Assembly (NCBI GenBank): GCA_963764505.1
Contig: CAVXSP010000003.1
Location: forward strand, 186,001-250,000
Source of the DNA: CAVXSP01 sp963764505
GTDB taxonomy: Bacteria > Acidobacteriota > Vicinamibacteria > Vicinamibacterales > SCN-69-37
Direction of reading: 5' to 3'
Length of the DNA: 64,000 nt
The notes under the pieces are model-generated. The model ran no database searches, was not told the origin of the DNA, and saw nothing but the letters and a program-made list of their open reading frames with translations. Within the stretch, counting starts at the first letter, position 1; the number at the start of each line of letters is the position of its first letter. The position numbers and the translations under genes are program-made. This document shows, piece by piece, positions 45,241 through 52,913 of this stretch.

Positions 45241-45462
45241 CTACGGTTGCCTCTTATATCTCATTCGGGCGGAGTCGAGATCGTTGTTCGTGACTTCCAT
45301 CACCAACTGGCCATGATCATCGAGGGACCAACGGAGCACCTGGTCCAACCTCTGGCCTCGAGGTCCGGAGATCGTGGCCACTCGGCCTCCGCGCGCAGAT
45401 GAACTGCGACGCGACGTGAGGGTCAAGGGCGCCGTGGTCCCTGGGCGAGGCCTTGGCGTCAT
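45241..45462 (-). CDS. Short ORF translationally coupled to the merR gene, function unknown
   Basis: The ORF has 73 residues. Its ATG (45462-45460) overlaps the merR stop (45461-45459) as ATGA, the usual sign of coupled translation. The C-terminal part, GPRGQRLDQVLRWSLDDHGQLVMEVTNN, looks like a beta-strand-rich secreted or lipocalin-like tail, but no signal peptide or known family is recognised. It may be a real partner of MerR or the end of a truncated gene. The rest of the gap 44936-45240 holds only the inverted repeat at 44984 and no other gene that I can see. Confidence 0.4.
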   Translation of the reverse strand: MTPRPRPGTTAPLTLTSRRSSSARGGRVATISGPRGQRLDQVLRWSLDDHGQLVMEVTNNDLDSARMRYKRQP

Positions 45463-46310
45463 CCGCGGGCCGCTCGCGCGCGCTTCATGAAATCCACGAC
45501 CGCGGGATCGGCGAACCGCTCGGCCCGCTTCCGGGCTCGAGCCAGTGCGTCCTCGCTACCAGTCCCCTCCGCGCCGGGTCGGGCATTGCTGGACAACCAT
45601 TCCGCCCGGCGGGCCCAGAGCTGGTCGCGGAGCTCTGACGTCGCACTGAACGGCGCCGCGTCGGCGCCCGATGCTGCAAGCGTGGCGGCCCGCGTGCCCG
45701 TCAGTGCCTGCAGTAGGCCAACCCAGCGGTCCAACAGCGCCTGAGCTTTCGGAGTGCCCGGATCTTCGCCGACCGCCGCCTTCACATCCGTTACCAGCTC
45801 CTCCCATTGCTTGTGGAGGGCGGCGCGCTGACTCTCGGACAACGCCGAGAGGTGCGCCAGCTTGGCCTTGAGCAGCGAACTGTAGGTGGCGAGGGTGTCT
45901 TCGTGATTCCTGTCCATGTGCATGACCTCGATAATGCGGCGGAACACGGTGGCGTCCAGTTGTGTCCCGGATCGGAGGGCCGCTTCCGCCGCGCCGATCG
46001 CCTCAATGGCGCGCGTGAGCGTCCCTCGTTTGGATTCGAGCGCCACGCGCTGCGCCCCGAGAACATCCGCAAACCTCGCCCGACTTCCCCGCCGGAGTGC
46101 CGCGATCTTCCGTAGCGGCACGCCGATGAACTTGAGGGCGACGATCTCTTCGAGCGTCTGGAGATCGCGCTCCGAGTAGAGGCGGTATCCGGCGCTCGAG
46201 CGTTTCGGCTTGAGCAGGCCGAGCCGGTCATAGTGATGGAGCGCACGCGCCGTGACGCCGGCGAGAGCGGCAAATGCAGCGGTCCGGTAGGTGCGGTCGG
46301 CAGGTGTCAC
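45459..46310 (-). CDS. MerR family regulator with TipAS-type ligand domain
   Basis: The protein (283 residues) has an N-terminal MerR winged helix (about 7-75: YRTAAFAALAGVTARALHHYDRLGLLKPKRSSAGYRLYSERDLQTLEEIVALKFIGVPLRKI) and a coiled-coil linker, then a TipAS-like domain (about 150-280: EDTLATYSSLLKAKLAHLSALSESQRAALHKQWEELVTDVKAAVG, then a long helical end). TipA proteins sense thiopeptide antibiotics and related drugs. GTG 46310 has GGGAG 7 bases before it; ATG 46331 lies earlier but sits on the -10 box. The promoter with a 19 bp spacer, typical of MerR activation, lies immediately upstream and probably autoregulates the gene. Confidence 0.86.
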   Translation of the reverse strand: MTPADRTYRTAAFAALAGVTARALHHYDRLGLLKPKRSSAGYRLYSERDLQTLEEIVALKFIGVPLRKIAALRRGSRARFADVLGAQRVALESKRGTLTRAIEAIGAAEAALRSGTQLDATVFRRIIEVMHMDRNHEDTLATYSSLLKAKLAHLSALSESQRAALHKQWEELVTDVKAAVGEDPGTPKAQALLDRWVGLLQALTGTRAATLAASGADAAPFSATSELRDQLWARRAEWLSSNARPGAEGTGSEDALARARKRAERFADPAVVDFMKRARAARG

Positions 46311-46326
46311 GGGATGTCTCCCGACG

Positions 46327-46357
46327 ATCATGGAGCCTGACGTTGCGTCGGGGTCAA
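46327..46357 (-). promoter_or_regulatory. MerR-type promoter with 19 bp spacer
   Basis: On the reverse strand TTGACC (46357-46352) and CATGAT (46332-46327) are separated by 19 bp, the hallmark of promoters activated by MerR proteins, which untwist the overlong spacer. The spacer holds a small dyad, GACG-CAA-CGTC. It drives the merR gene itself. Confidence 0.55.
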
Positions 46358-46441
46358 GCCATGTGGATCGACTGGGTGGAGAGTGCCTTGGTCGGGCGCT
46401 GCTATCCGCGGCCAAAGCAGAGAAATCGGGCCCAATACACC

Positions 46442-46477
46442 TTGCACTTCTACACGTGGTCGCGTATATGTAGAAGT
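46442..46477 (+). promoter_or_regulatory. Promoter of padR-ADOP overlapped by a 9-14-9 inverted repeat
   Basis: TTGCAC (46442-46447), a 17 bp spacer and TATATG (46465-46470) make a sigma-70 promoter. The perfect inverted repeat ACTTCTACA (46446-46454) / TGTAGAAGT (46469-46477) straddles the spacer, so a bound PadR dimer would occlude both promoter elements. Confidence 0.62.
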
Positions 46478-46489
46478 CAGAGGTGTACG

Positions 46490-46831
46490 ATGCCGGACCG
46501 CTCGGACCTCCCCCAGGGCACGCTCGACCTGCTGATTCTTCACGTCGTGGCCGCTGGTGAGATCCACGGCTACGGCATCGCCCAGCGCCTGCAGCAGATT
46601 TCCCGCGACGTCGTTCAAGTCCCGCAGGGCTCGCTGTATCCCGCCCTGCACCGGCTGGAGAACCGCGGGCTGTTGACCGCTGACTGGAAACTGTCCGACA
46701 CCGGTCGCGAGTCGAAGTTCTACCGCCTCACGCTCAAGGGACGACGGCAATTGAAGGAAGAAGCCGCCAGTTGGTTACGGCTCACGGAGGCGATCGGCCT
46801 GATTCTCAAGACCGCGGGAGGATCGCAATGA
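46490..46831 (+). CDS. PadR family repressor of the following ADOP permease
   Basis: The protein (113 residues) has the complete PadR layout: DLPQGTLDLLILHVVAAGEIHGYGIAQRLQQI, then the recognition region VPQGSLYPALHRLENRG, the wing TADWKLSDTGRESKFYRLTLKGRRQL and a dimerisation helix ending in WLRLTEAIGLILK. It shares the LDLLIL/GYGIAQRL pattern of the class paired with ADOP genes. It overlaps the permease start by 4 bases (ATGA). A palindromic promoter lies directly upstream. Confidence 0.92.
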   Translation: MPDRSDLPQGTLDLLILHVVAAGEIHGYGIAQRLQQISRDVVQVPQGSLYPALHRLENRGLLTADWKLSDTGRESKFYRLTLKGRRQLKEEAASWLRLTEAIGLILKTAGGSQ

Positions 46832-49452
46832 ATCTCTGGCGTCGTCTGTTCCACAGCCGCGCCCTCGATCACGAACTCGACGCCGAACTGCGTGACCACA
46901 TCGAGCGCCACGTCGCCGATGGCGTCCGCGCTGGACGGTCCGAGGCCGAGGTCCGTCGTCAGATCCGCTTGTCGTTCGGCGGACTCGACCAGGTCAAAGA
47001 AGCATGTCGGGATGTCCGAGTTCCGCCGGTACTGGCGGACATCGCTGCAGACCTGCGATTTGCGACGCGCATCCTTGTCAAGGATCGGTGGTTCGCCGCC
47101 GGCGCCGTCCTTGCCCTCGGATTGGCCATGGGTCTCGCGAATATCGCGTTCATGACGGTGCTCTCCACCCAGTTGCGTGGCTTGCCGGTCGAGCGTCCTG
47201 ACCGCATCGCGATCATGACGACGCAGAATGCGCAGGGCGTCATGATCGGCGGCGTCTCCTACCCTGACTTCGAGGACTGGCGCCGCGACGCGCGGGTGTT
47301 CGGCACGATGGCCGCGTTTTCGCCGAGCACCGTCAGCCTGGGCGGAGACGGCGCCGTTCCGGAGCAGTTCAACAGCCTGTATGTCTCAGCCAGCACGTTT
47401 CGCGTGCTCGGGGTCCGGCCGGCGCTTGGCCGAGACTTTTCGGCCACCGATGACCGGCCCGGCGCCGAAGCCGTCGTCATCATCGGCGACAGTCTCTGGA
47501 AGAACCGATACGGCGCCAGCCCTGACGTGGTGGGGCGCCCGATCTATGTGAACGGGACCGTGCCCGCCACCATCATCGGCGTGATGCCCAACGGTTTCCG
47601 CTTCCATGAATGGGTGGACGTCTGGCTGCCGATCTCGCAGATGCCGGCCGCCGCCCGTCAGCGCCGGGACGCCCGCTCGCTCTTCGCCCTCGGCCGCGTG
47701 CCCGACGGTGTCGGCCTCGACCGCGTCCGTGCCGAGCTCTCGACCATTGCCGCGAACCTCGCGACGAAGTATCCGGACACGAACAAGGATGTGGGCCCTG
47801 GTGTGGATTGGCTCGCCACGGCCTTCAACGGAACCACGACCATGGCCCTGCGCCTGATGCCGCTCCTGGCCGCAGGATTCATCCTGCTGATCGCGTGCGC
47901 CAACCTCGCGAATCTGCTCCTGGCGCGCGCGGCCCATCGATCGCGGGAGATCGCCATCCGCGTCTCGCTCGGCGCGACCCGGTGGCGGATCGCGAGACAG
48001 CTCCTGGTCGAGAGCCTGGTCCTCTCGCTCATCGCGACGGGTCTGGCGCTCGGCGTGTCATGGGTCGCTGTTCAGCCATTCTCGACCCAGCTCCAGAAGC
48101 TTGCGCCGTACATGCGGCTGGCCGTGGACGGCCGCCTGCTCGCGCTGCTTGGCGGCGTCGCGCTTCTCACCACCGCTCTGTTCGGTCTGGCGCCCGCCTT
48201 GTACGCCGCGCGCCACGGAACCGCCGACGGGATGAAGGAAGGGGGGCGGGCGGGCGCGGGCCCGAAGACGCGGTTCTGGACGAACGGACTTCTCGTCGCG
48301 CAGTTCGCATTGACGCTCACGCTGCTGAGCGCCGCCGGCGTGTCGGCCAAAGGTTTCTACGCGATCCGTGAGCTCGACGTTCAGGTGGACACGTCCGATT
48401 GGATCACGGCCGTTATCCGGTTGCCGCCCCAGAAGTACGCGACGTCGGACCAGCGGATCGCATTCCACGAGCAACTGCGGGAACGGCTCGCGGCGGCACC
48501 CGGAATCACGGCGAGCACCATCACCACCGCGCCGCCCTTCGGCTCCTTGGGCGGCGGCCGAGGCCTGACCTCCGTGGATGGACGTCCGGTGGAGGATCCG
48601 GCGCCAAGCGTTTTGACCGCCGCCGTGGACCCGGGATACTTCCGCGCGCTGGGCGTCCCACTCGTCCTCGGCGATTCATTCTCGCCGCGGCAAGGCGCGC
48701 CCGGCGAGGAGGCCGCGATCGTGAACCGCCGCTTCATGGAGAGGTATCTCGGCGTGGGGAATCCGATCGGGCGGCGCATTGACCTCGAGCCTCCCCGCCA
48801 GCAGTCCGCACCTGCCGTGCCGTTCGCGATCGTGGGCGTCTCGCCGGACATTCGGCAGGGACAGGGCGACGTGGAGCCCATGGTCTACCTCCCGTATCGG
48901 GCTGCGGCACCGGCCGGCGTGACCCTGATGGTGCGGGGCTCGGGCGGGCCTGCACGCGTCATGTCGGCAGCCCGCGACGCGGTGTATGCCATCGATCGCG
49001 ATCTCGCGCTGGGTGTCATGAGGCCGCTCGACGAACTGCGCGACAACGCGCGTCTGCCCTCGACCATGCTGACTTCTCAGTTCACCGCCGTGGCCGTCGT
49101 CGCGCTCGTTCTCGCGGCGGTAGGGCTCTACTCCGTGATGGCGTACGCCGTCAGCAAGCGAACGCAGGAGATTGCCCTCAGGATGGCCCTGGGCGCACGA
49201 CCGGGCGACATCGGCTGGCTGTTCGTGCGAACGAGTGCGTGGGTCGTGACCGGCGGGCTCCTGTTAGGCGCTCCTCTTTCGGTCGGCGCCGGCCTTCTGC
49301 TCGAGGCCAACTTCCTGTACATCCACGCCCGCAATCCGGCCACGCTCGTCATCGTGGCGGGGATCCTCGTGGTCGTCGCGCTGGCCGCGGCCCTCGTCCC
49401 CGTGCGGCGCGCAGCACGCGTGGAACCGACCGACGCGTTGCGTGTCGAATAG
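46828..49452 (+). CDS. ADOP-type ABC transporter permease
   Basis: This full-length ADOP protein (874 residues) has a prefix (about 1-75: HELDAELRDHIERHVADGVRAGRSEAEVRRQIRLSFGG), TM1 (about 92-112: GAVLALGLAMGLANIAFMT), a MacB-like core, a first FtsX block (about 340-470 with CANLANLLLARAAHRSREIAIRVSLGATRW), a second core with PPFGSLGGGRGLTSVDGRP, and a second FtsX block (about 740-870 with GLYSVMAYAVSKRTQEIALRMALGARPGD). No nucleotide-binding subunit is encoded nearby. The TM/core order is intact. It starts within the padR stop (ATGA). An ADOP pseudogene follows 75 bp later in the same direction. Confidence 0.9.
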   Translation: MNLWRRLFHSRALDHELDAELRDHIERHVADGVRAGRSEAEVRRQIRLSFGGLDQVKEACRDVRVPPVLADIAADLRFATRILVKDRWFAAGAVLALGLAMGLANIAFMTVLSTQLRGLPVERPDRIAIMTTQNAQGVMIGGVSYPDFEDWRRDARVFGTMAAFSPSTVSLGGDGAVPEQFNSLYVSASTFRVLGVRPALGRDFSATDDRPGAEAVVIIGDSLWKNRYGASPDVVGRPIYVNGTVPATIIGVMPNGFRFHEWVDVWLPISQMPAAARQRRDARSLFALGRVPDGVGLDRVRAELSTIAANLATKYPDTNKDVGPGVDWLATAFNGTTTMALRLMPLLAAGFILLIACANLANLLLARAAHRSREIAIRVSLGATRWRIARQLLVESLVLSLIATGLALGVSWVAVQPFSTQLQKLAPYMRLAVDGRLLALLGGVALLTTALFGLAPALYAARHGTADGMKEGGRAGAGPKTRFWTNGLLVAQFALTLTLLSAAGVSAKGFYAIRELDVQVDTSDWITAVIRLPPQKYATSDQRIAFHEQLRERLAAAPGITASTITTAPPFGSLGGGRGLTSVDGRPVEDPAPSVLTAAVDPGYFRALGVPLVLGDSFSPRQGAPGEEAAIVNRRFMERYLGVGNPIGRRIDLEPPRQQSAPAVPFAIVGVSPDIRQGQGDVEPMVYLPYRAAAPAGVTLMVRGSGGPARVMSAARDAVYAIDRDLALGVMRPLDELRDNARLPSTMLTSQFTAVAVVALVLAAVGLYSVMAYAVSKRTQEIALRMALGARPGDIGWLFVRTSAWVVTGGLLLGAPLSVGAGLLLEANFLYIHARNPATLVIVAGILVVVALAAALVPVRRAARVEPTDALRVE

Positions 49453-49526
49453 CCGACGCACGCGCATGTTCACAAACAAGCGCCTGAGGACCACCGCCTT
49501 CCGCCGCGCGACGGCAGTTCGGCAAC

Positions 49527-51441
49527 GTGACGAGCACCCGCGACGACGTGCACGCGATGAACGGCTTTCCGGGGGTCGAAAGCGTGTGGCAAGACGTGCG
49601 ATTCGCAGCCAGGGTCCTGGCAGGGGATCGGACCTATACGCTGACCGTGCTCTTGACGCTCGCCATCTGCATCGGCGCGAACACCGCGATGTTCACGGTC
49701 GTGCGCTCGGTCATCTTCAAGCCGCTGCCATACCCGGATGCGGATACGCTGGTGCTGATCTCCAACGCGTATGGAAAGCGCGGCGAGCTGCGTGCCGGTA
49801 CGAGCTCGCAGGAGTACTTCGATCGCACAGCCACCCTCACGGCCTTCCTTCGGATTCTCCGAGTGAACCCGAGCCAGGGACGAATCTTCAGCGAGGCCGA
49901 AGGCGAACCCGGCAACGGTCGTGTGCTGTTGATCAGCGATGGACTGTGGCGGCGCAAGTTCGGACAGAAGCCCGTGGTCGATCGCATGGTTCGTTTCGGT
50001 GAGGTGCCGCACCGCATTGTGGGCGTTCTGCCACCTGGATTCTCGTTTCTCGGGGCGAACGACATCGAGGTCATCGTGCCGCGCGCTCTCGGTCCTGCGG
50101 ACCGCACGGACCGCCCGGCGGCGTTTCCAGATGCTCGGGCGCTTGCGGCCAGGCGCGTCGCTGAGCGTCGCGCAGTCCCAGATCGACGCGCTCAACGTTC
50201 GAACGATCGACCGGATGCCCCCCGAGCTCCGACGTCAGGAATCAGTTGCCGCGCGGCGATGAAATCGGCTTTGACGCGACCGTCATGGCCGTCGTGCTGG
50301 CCGTCACGCTGGGACTCGGCCTGCTGCTCGGATTGGTGCCCGCGGTGCGGATGCGAGGCCTCCATCTCGAAGCCGAGTTGCGCCGCCACGGGCGCGGCGG
50401 CACGTCGGAACGGAGGACGGTCCTGAGGCGTGCGCTGATCGCGACCGCGCAGTTTGCGTCGCGTTCGTCGTCCTCGCGGGCGCCGCCCTGCTCTACGCGA
50501 GCTTCGTCGCCGCGACGCGCGTGGAACTTGGATTCGATCCGGCGAACGTCTCGACGGTAACGGTCGAACTGCCGGCGTCGTATCGGAGCGTCCCGCGCCA
50601 GCTCGACTACGTGCGGCGAACCATCGACGCGCTTCGGGCGATGCCGGAGATTGAATCCGCGACCGCCGCGGCGATGTGGGGCGTGCCCTTCAGCCCTGGA
50701 CAGGAGCCGATCGGAAAGCAACTCTACTATCCGGACGACGTGGAACACCCCGAGAAGACGAGCGCCAGCACGAAGTACTTCACCGTCATCGGGGTCGTCA
50801 ATGCCGTGCGGCTCGGACCGCCTGGCGTTGCCGCGACGCCGTTTCTTGCCAATCACTCGAACGACCCTGCCGGAGTCGTGTTCACCGCGTACACTCAACG
50901 TCCGGACACGACGATTGCCTTCCTGGCGCGCGCCCGGACGCCCGCCGACCTCACCGGCCGCATCCGCGAGGTCATGACCCGGACCGACCCGCAGGTGCCG
51001 ATGTACCGGCCACGATCGATGCGGGACTGGGTCGATCTCGGATTCCTCGATCGCCGCGCACCGATGCTGATCGCGATGCTCTTTGCCGCCGCGGCCCTCG
51101 TGCTGTCGGCGGTCGGCGTCTACGGGGTCATGGCCTACACCATCTCGGAGCGGCGGCGTGAAATCGGGATTCGCTTGGCTCTTGGCGAAACTACGCGCGG
51201 CATCTTCCTGCGCGTCTTCACGACAGCGCTCGTCATCATCGGCCTCGGCCTTTCCGCGGGTCTCGCGGGTGCGTCCGTCGTCGGCGGGCTCCTGAAGAGC
51301 CGCCTGTTTGGTGTCGGACCGACAAGTCCTCTCGTGCTTGGCGGCGCGGCGCTCCTGCTTACCGGTCTCGTACTCGCCGCCAGCCTCGCACCGGCATGGC
51401 GGGCATCCCGGATCAACCCGGTCGAAGTCCTCGAACGCTGA
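49527..51441 (+). pseudogene. Decayed ADOP permease
   Basis: Parts of one permease lie in three forward frames. From 49527 it reads VWQDVRFAARVLAGDRTYTLTVLLTLAICIGANTAMF (TM1) and a first core, shortened after RTATLTAFLRI. Near 50100 the frame shifts to RRRFQMLGRLRPGASLSVAQSQIDALN. Another frame (50246 on) gives VLAVTLGLGLLLGLVPAVRM (FtsX). From about 50521 it reads LGFDPANVSTVTVELPASYRSVPRQLDY and continues to the second FtsX block (LIAMLFAAAALVLSAVGVYGVMAYTISERRREIGIRLALG) and a stop at 51441. A stretch of about 100 residues after WGVPFSPG is also missing. It may be read as two short ORFs by automatic annotation. Confidence 0.82.
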
Positions 51442-51463
51442 AGCGCCCGGTGGGAATGATCGG

Positions 51464-52093
51464 TCACGTGTGTTGTTCGACTGAGCCCGCAGGCGACGCA
51501 TCCGGATTCTGGGATGCGCCCCAGAGACCACCAAGTACCACGCCCAACGGTTGTCCGATCGTGAGCAAAGGAATGATAACGAGGTCGCGCGGCGGCACGA
51601 CCCAAGGCGGGGCCGGCTGCGCCAGGAGCCTCCAGACGATCGTTCCGTACACCAGTAGAAACACCGACCCGGCGAACAAGGAGACCATCCCCACCGCAGT
51701 TCGACGGTGTAGCCGCGCAACGAGCCAGCCGCTCATGGCACATGCGGAGTCGACGAGCAGGCTAAATGGAATGTGATCGGCCCAGAATGACGCAGGGGTC
51801 CAGTGGCCGACCCATGTTCGGACCGTGGGGAGCACCCGAATAACGATCTCGGCAGAGACATAGTAGAGCGTCCAACCAACGAGCAGCGCGCGCAAGGCGA
51901 GCACCTTGTGCTCCGCCACGTCGCGGGTTGCAGATGCCACGATGGCCAGCAGCACCTGACGCCAGTACCAACCGTTTGACGGGCGCTCACCGTACCGTTC
52001 GAGCAGGTCACCAACCAGGGAGTCCCGCCGTCGGCCTGAAAGGAGATGGAGAGCCAGCCATGTCGCGAATCGTGGCGGTTGTCTGGCACTCAT
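51464..52093 (-). CDS. Prefix-only membrane protein paired with padR (permease-prefix-domain type)
   Basis: The protein (209 residues) opens with MSARQPPRFATWLALHLLSG and GDLLERYGERPSNGWYWRQVLLAIV, the same type of opening as long ADOP permeases. Instead of a core it continues with about four membrane helices (about 65-85, 110-125, 135-155, 170-190) and ends. Its length and the ATGA overlap with padR (52093-52090) show that it is a genuine small gene, perhaps a membrane sensor or the remains of a shortened permease. Function unknown. Confidence 0.72.
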   Translation of the reverse strand: MSARQPPRFATWLALHLLSGRRRDSLVGDLLERYGERPSNGWYWRQVLLAIVASATRDVAEHKVLALRALLVGWTLYYVSAEIVIRVLPTVRTWVGHWTPASFWADHIPFSLLVDSACAMSGWLVARLHRRTAVGMVSLFAGSVFLLVYGTIVWRLLAQPAPPWVVPPRDLVIIPLLTIGQPLGVVLGGLWGASQNPDASPAGSVEQHT

Positions 52094-52425
52094 GCTGACG
52101 CTCCCTTGAGTTTTGGGGCACCTTCCCAGAGCTTGGTCAACGTTCGCTGCGCGTGCCGCGCCGCCCGCAGGCCCTGGCTCGTAATCCGAAAATAGGTCTT
52201 GGCGCGGCCGCCACGGACGGCGGTCGGCGCACCGAGTTGGGAAGTCACCAGGCCCTTCCCCTCGAGGCGATCCAGGGTGATGTACACGCTTCCGAGCGCC
52301 ACTTCACGCCCGCTGCTCTCTTCAATGACTTTGGCGATCGGGACGCCGTAGGCCTCATCATCGAGCCGGAGCAACGCCAGCAAGACCAGGAGTTCGAATC
52401 CTCCGAGAAATTCCCGACGCCCCAT
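52090..52425 (-). CDS. PadR family repressor
   Basis: The protein (111 residues) has a PadR winged helix: the start MGRREFLGGFELLVLLALLRLDDEAYGVPIAKVIEESSGREVALGSVYITLDRLEGKGLV and the wing GGRAKTYFRITSQGLRAARHAQRTLTKLWEG. It is closer to the 43905 regulator than to the 46490 type, since it has the TLDRLE-KGLV and GGRAK features. Its promoter, with a perfect TTGACA and a 13 bp palindrome, lies just upstream. It controls the prefix-only gene that follows by ATGA overlap. Confidence 0.9.
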   Translation of the reverse strand: MGRREFLGGFELLVLLALLRLDDEAYGVPIAKVIEESSGREVALGSVYITLDRLEGKGLVTSQLGAPTAVRGGRAKTYFRITSQGLRAARHAQRTLTKLWEGAPKLKGASA

Positions 52426-52432
52426 ATATACA

Positions 52433-52461
52433 ACAATATTTATTAAATAGACGCATGTCAA
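52433..52461 (-). promoter_or_regulatory. padR promoter overlapped by a 13 bp AT palindrome
   Basis: On the reverse strand a perfect TTGACA (52461-52456), a 17 bp spacer and TATTGT (52438-52433) form a strong promoter. The palindrome TATTTATTAAATA (52437-52449) lies across the spacer and -10. The whole stretch is exceptionally AT-rich for this genome. Confidence 0.6.
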
Positions 52462-52483
52462 CCAATCAGGCGCCTCTCTCCCC

Positions 52484-52524
52484 TTGACGCTCGAAAGGTA
52501 AGCGTGTATCTTCCCCCGAGCGTC
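52484..52524 (+). promoter_or_regulatory. Promoter and 8-23-8 inverted repeat before padR-ADOP-ADOP
   Basis: TTGACG (52484-52489) and GTATCT (52506-52511) are separated by 16 bp. GACGCTCG (52486-52493) and CGAGCGTC (52517-52524) form a perfect 8 bp inverted repeat around the -10 region, and CGAAAGG is repeated directly nearby. It could be the operator of this PadR; it differs in sequence from the other three. Confidence 0.5.
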
Positions 52525-52542
52525 GAAAGGGAGCGACGTCCC

Positions 52543-52899
52543 ATGGTCAACGATCGATCGCGTCCCGATAGCGATGCCGAAGAGGTCTTGCAGGGCACGC
52601 TCGACATGCTCGTGCTCCGGGCCGTCCAGCTCGAGCCGATGCACGGGTGGGGCATTGCCGAGCGGCTCGAGCAATGGTCCGAGCGCGTCCTGCAACTCGG
52701 GCAGGGCACCCTCTATCCCGCGCTCTACCGCCTCGAACGTCAGGGGCTGATCACGTCGGAGTGGGGGACGAGCGAGAACAACAGGCGGGCTCGCTATTAC
52801 TCATTGACGGCTGCCGGCCGGCGCCACCTGGCCCGCGAACTGGCGTCCTGGCAGCGCCTGTCGCGGGCGATCAACCTCGTCCTCAGCGCATCCATTTAG
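52543..52899 (+). CDS. PadR family repressor of the tandem ADOP permeases
   Basis: The protein (118 residues) has the PadR fold: VLQGTLDMLVLRAVQLEPMHGWGIAERLEQW, then QGTLYPALYRLERQGLITSEWGTSENNRRARYYSLTAAGRRHL and a dimerisation helix ending in SRAINLVLSA. AGGGAG is 9 bases before ATG 52543. It is transcribed divergently from the other padR in this gap; the two regulators have different operators 117 bp apart. Two full-length ADOP genes follow in the same direction. Confidence 0.92.
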   Translation: MVNDRSRPDSDAEEVLQGTLDMLVLRAVQLEPMHGWGIAERLEQWSERVLQLGQGTLYPALYRLERQGLITSEWGTSENNRRARYYSLTAAGRRHLARELASWQRLSRAINLVLSASI

Positions 52900-52913
52900 G
52901 AAGCGAGGCGAAC

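Noticed and set aside
52388..52405. GGAGTTCGAATCCTCC looks like a tRNA T-arm
   Set aside because: There is no acceptor, D or anticodon arm around it and it lies inside a clear padR coding sequence.
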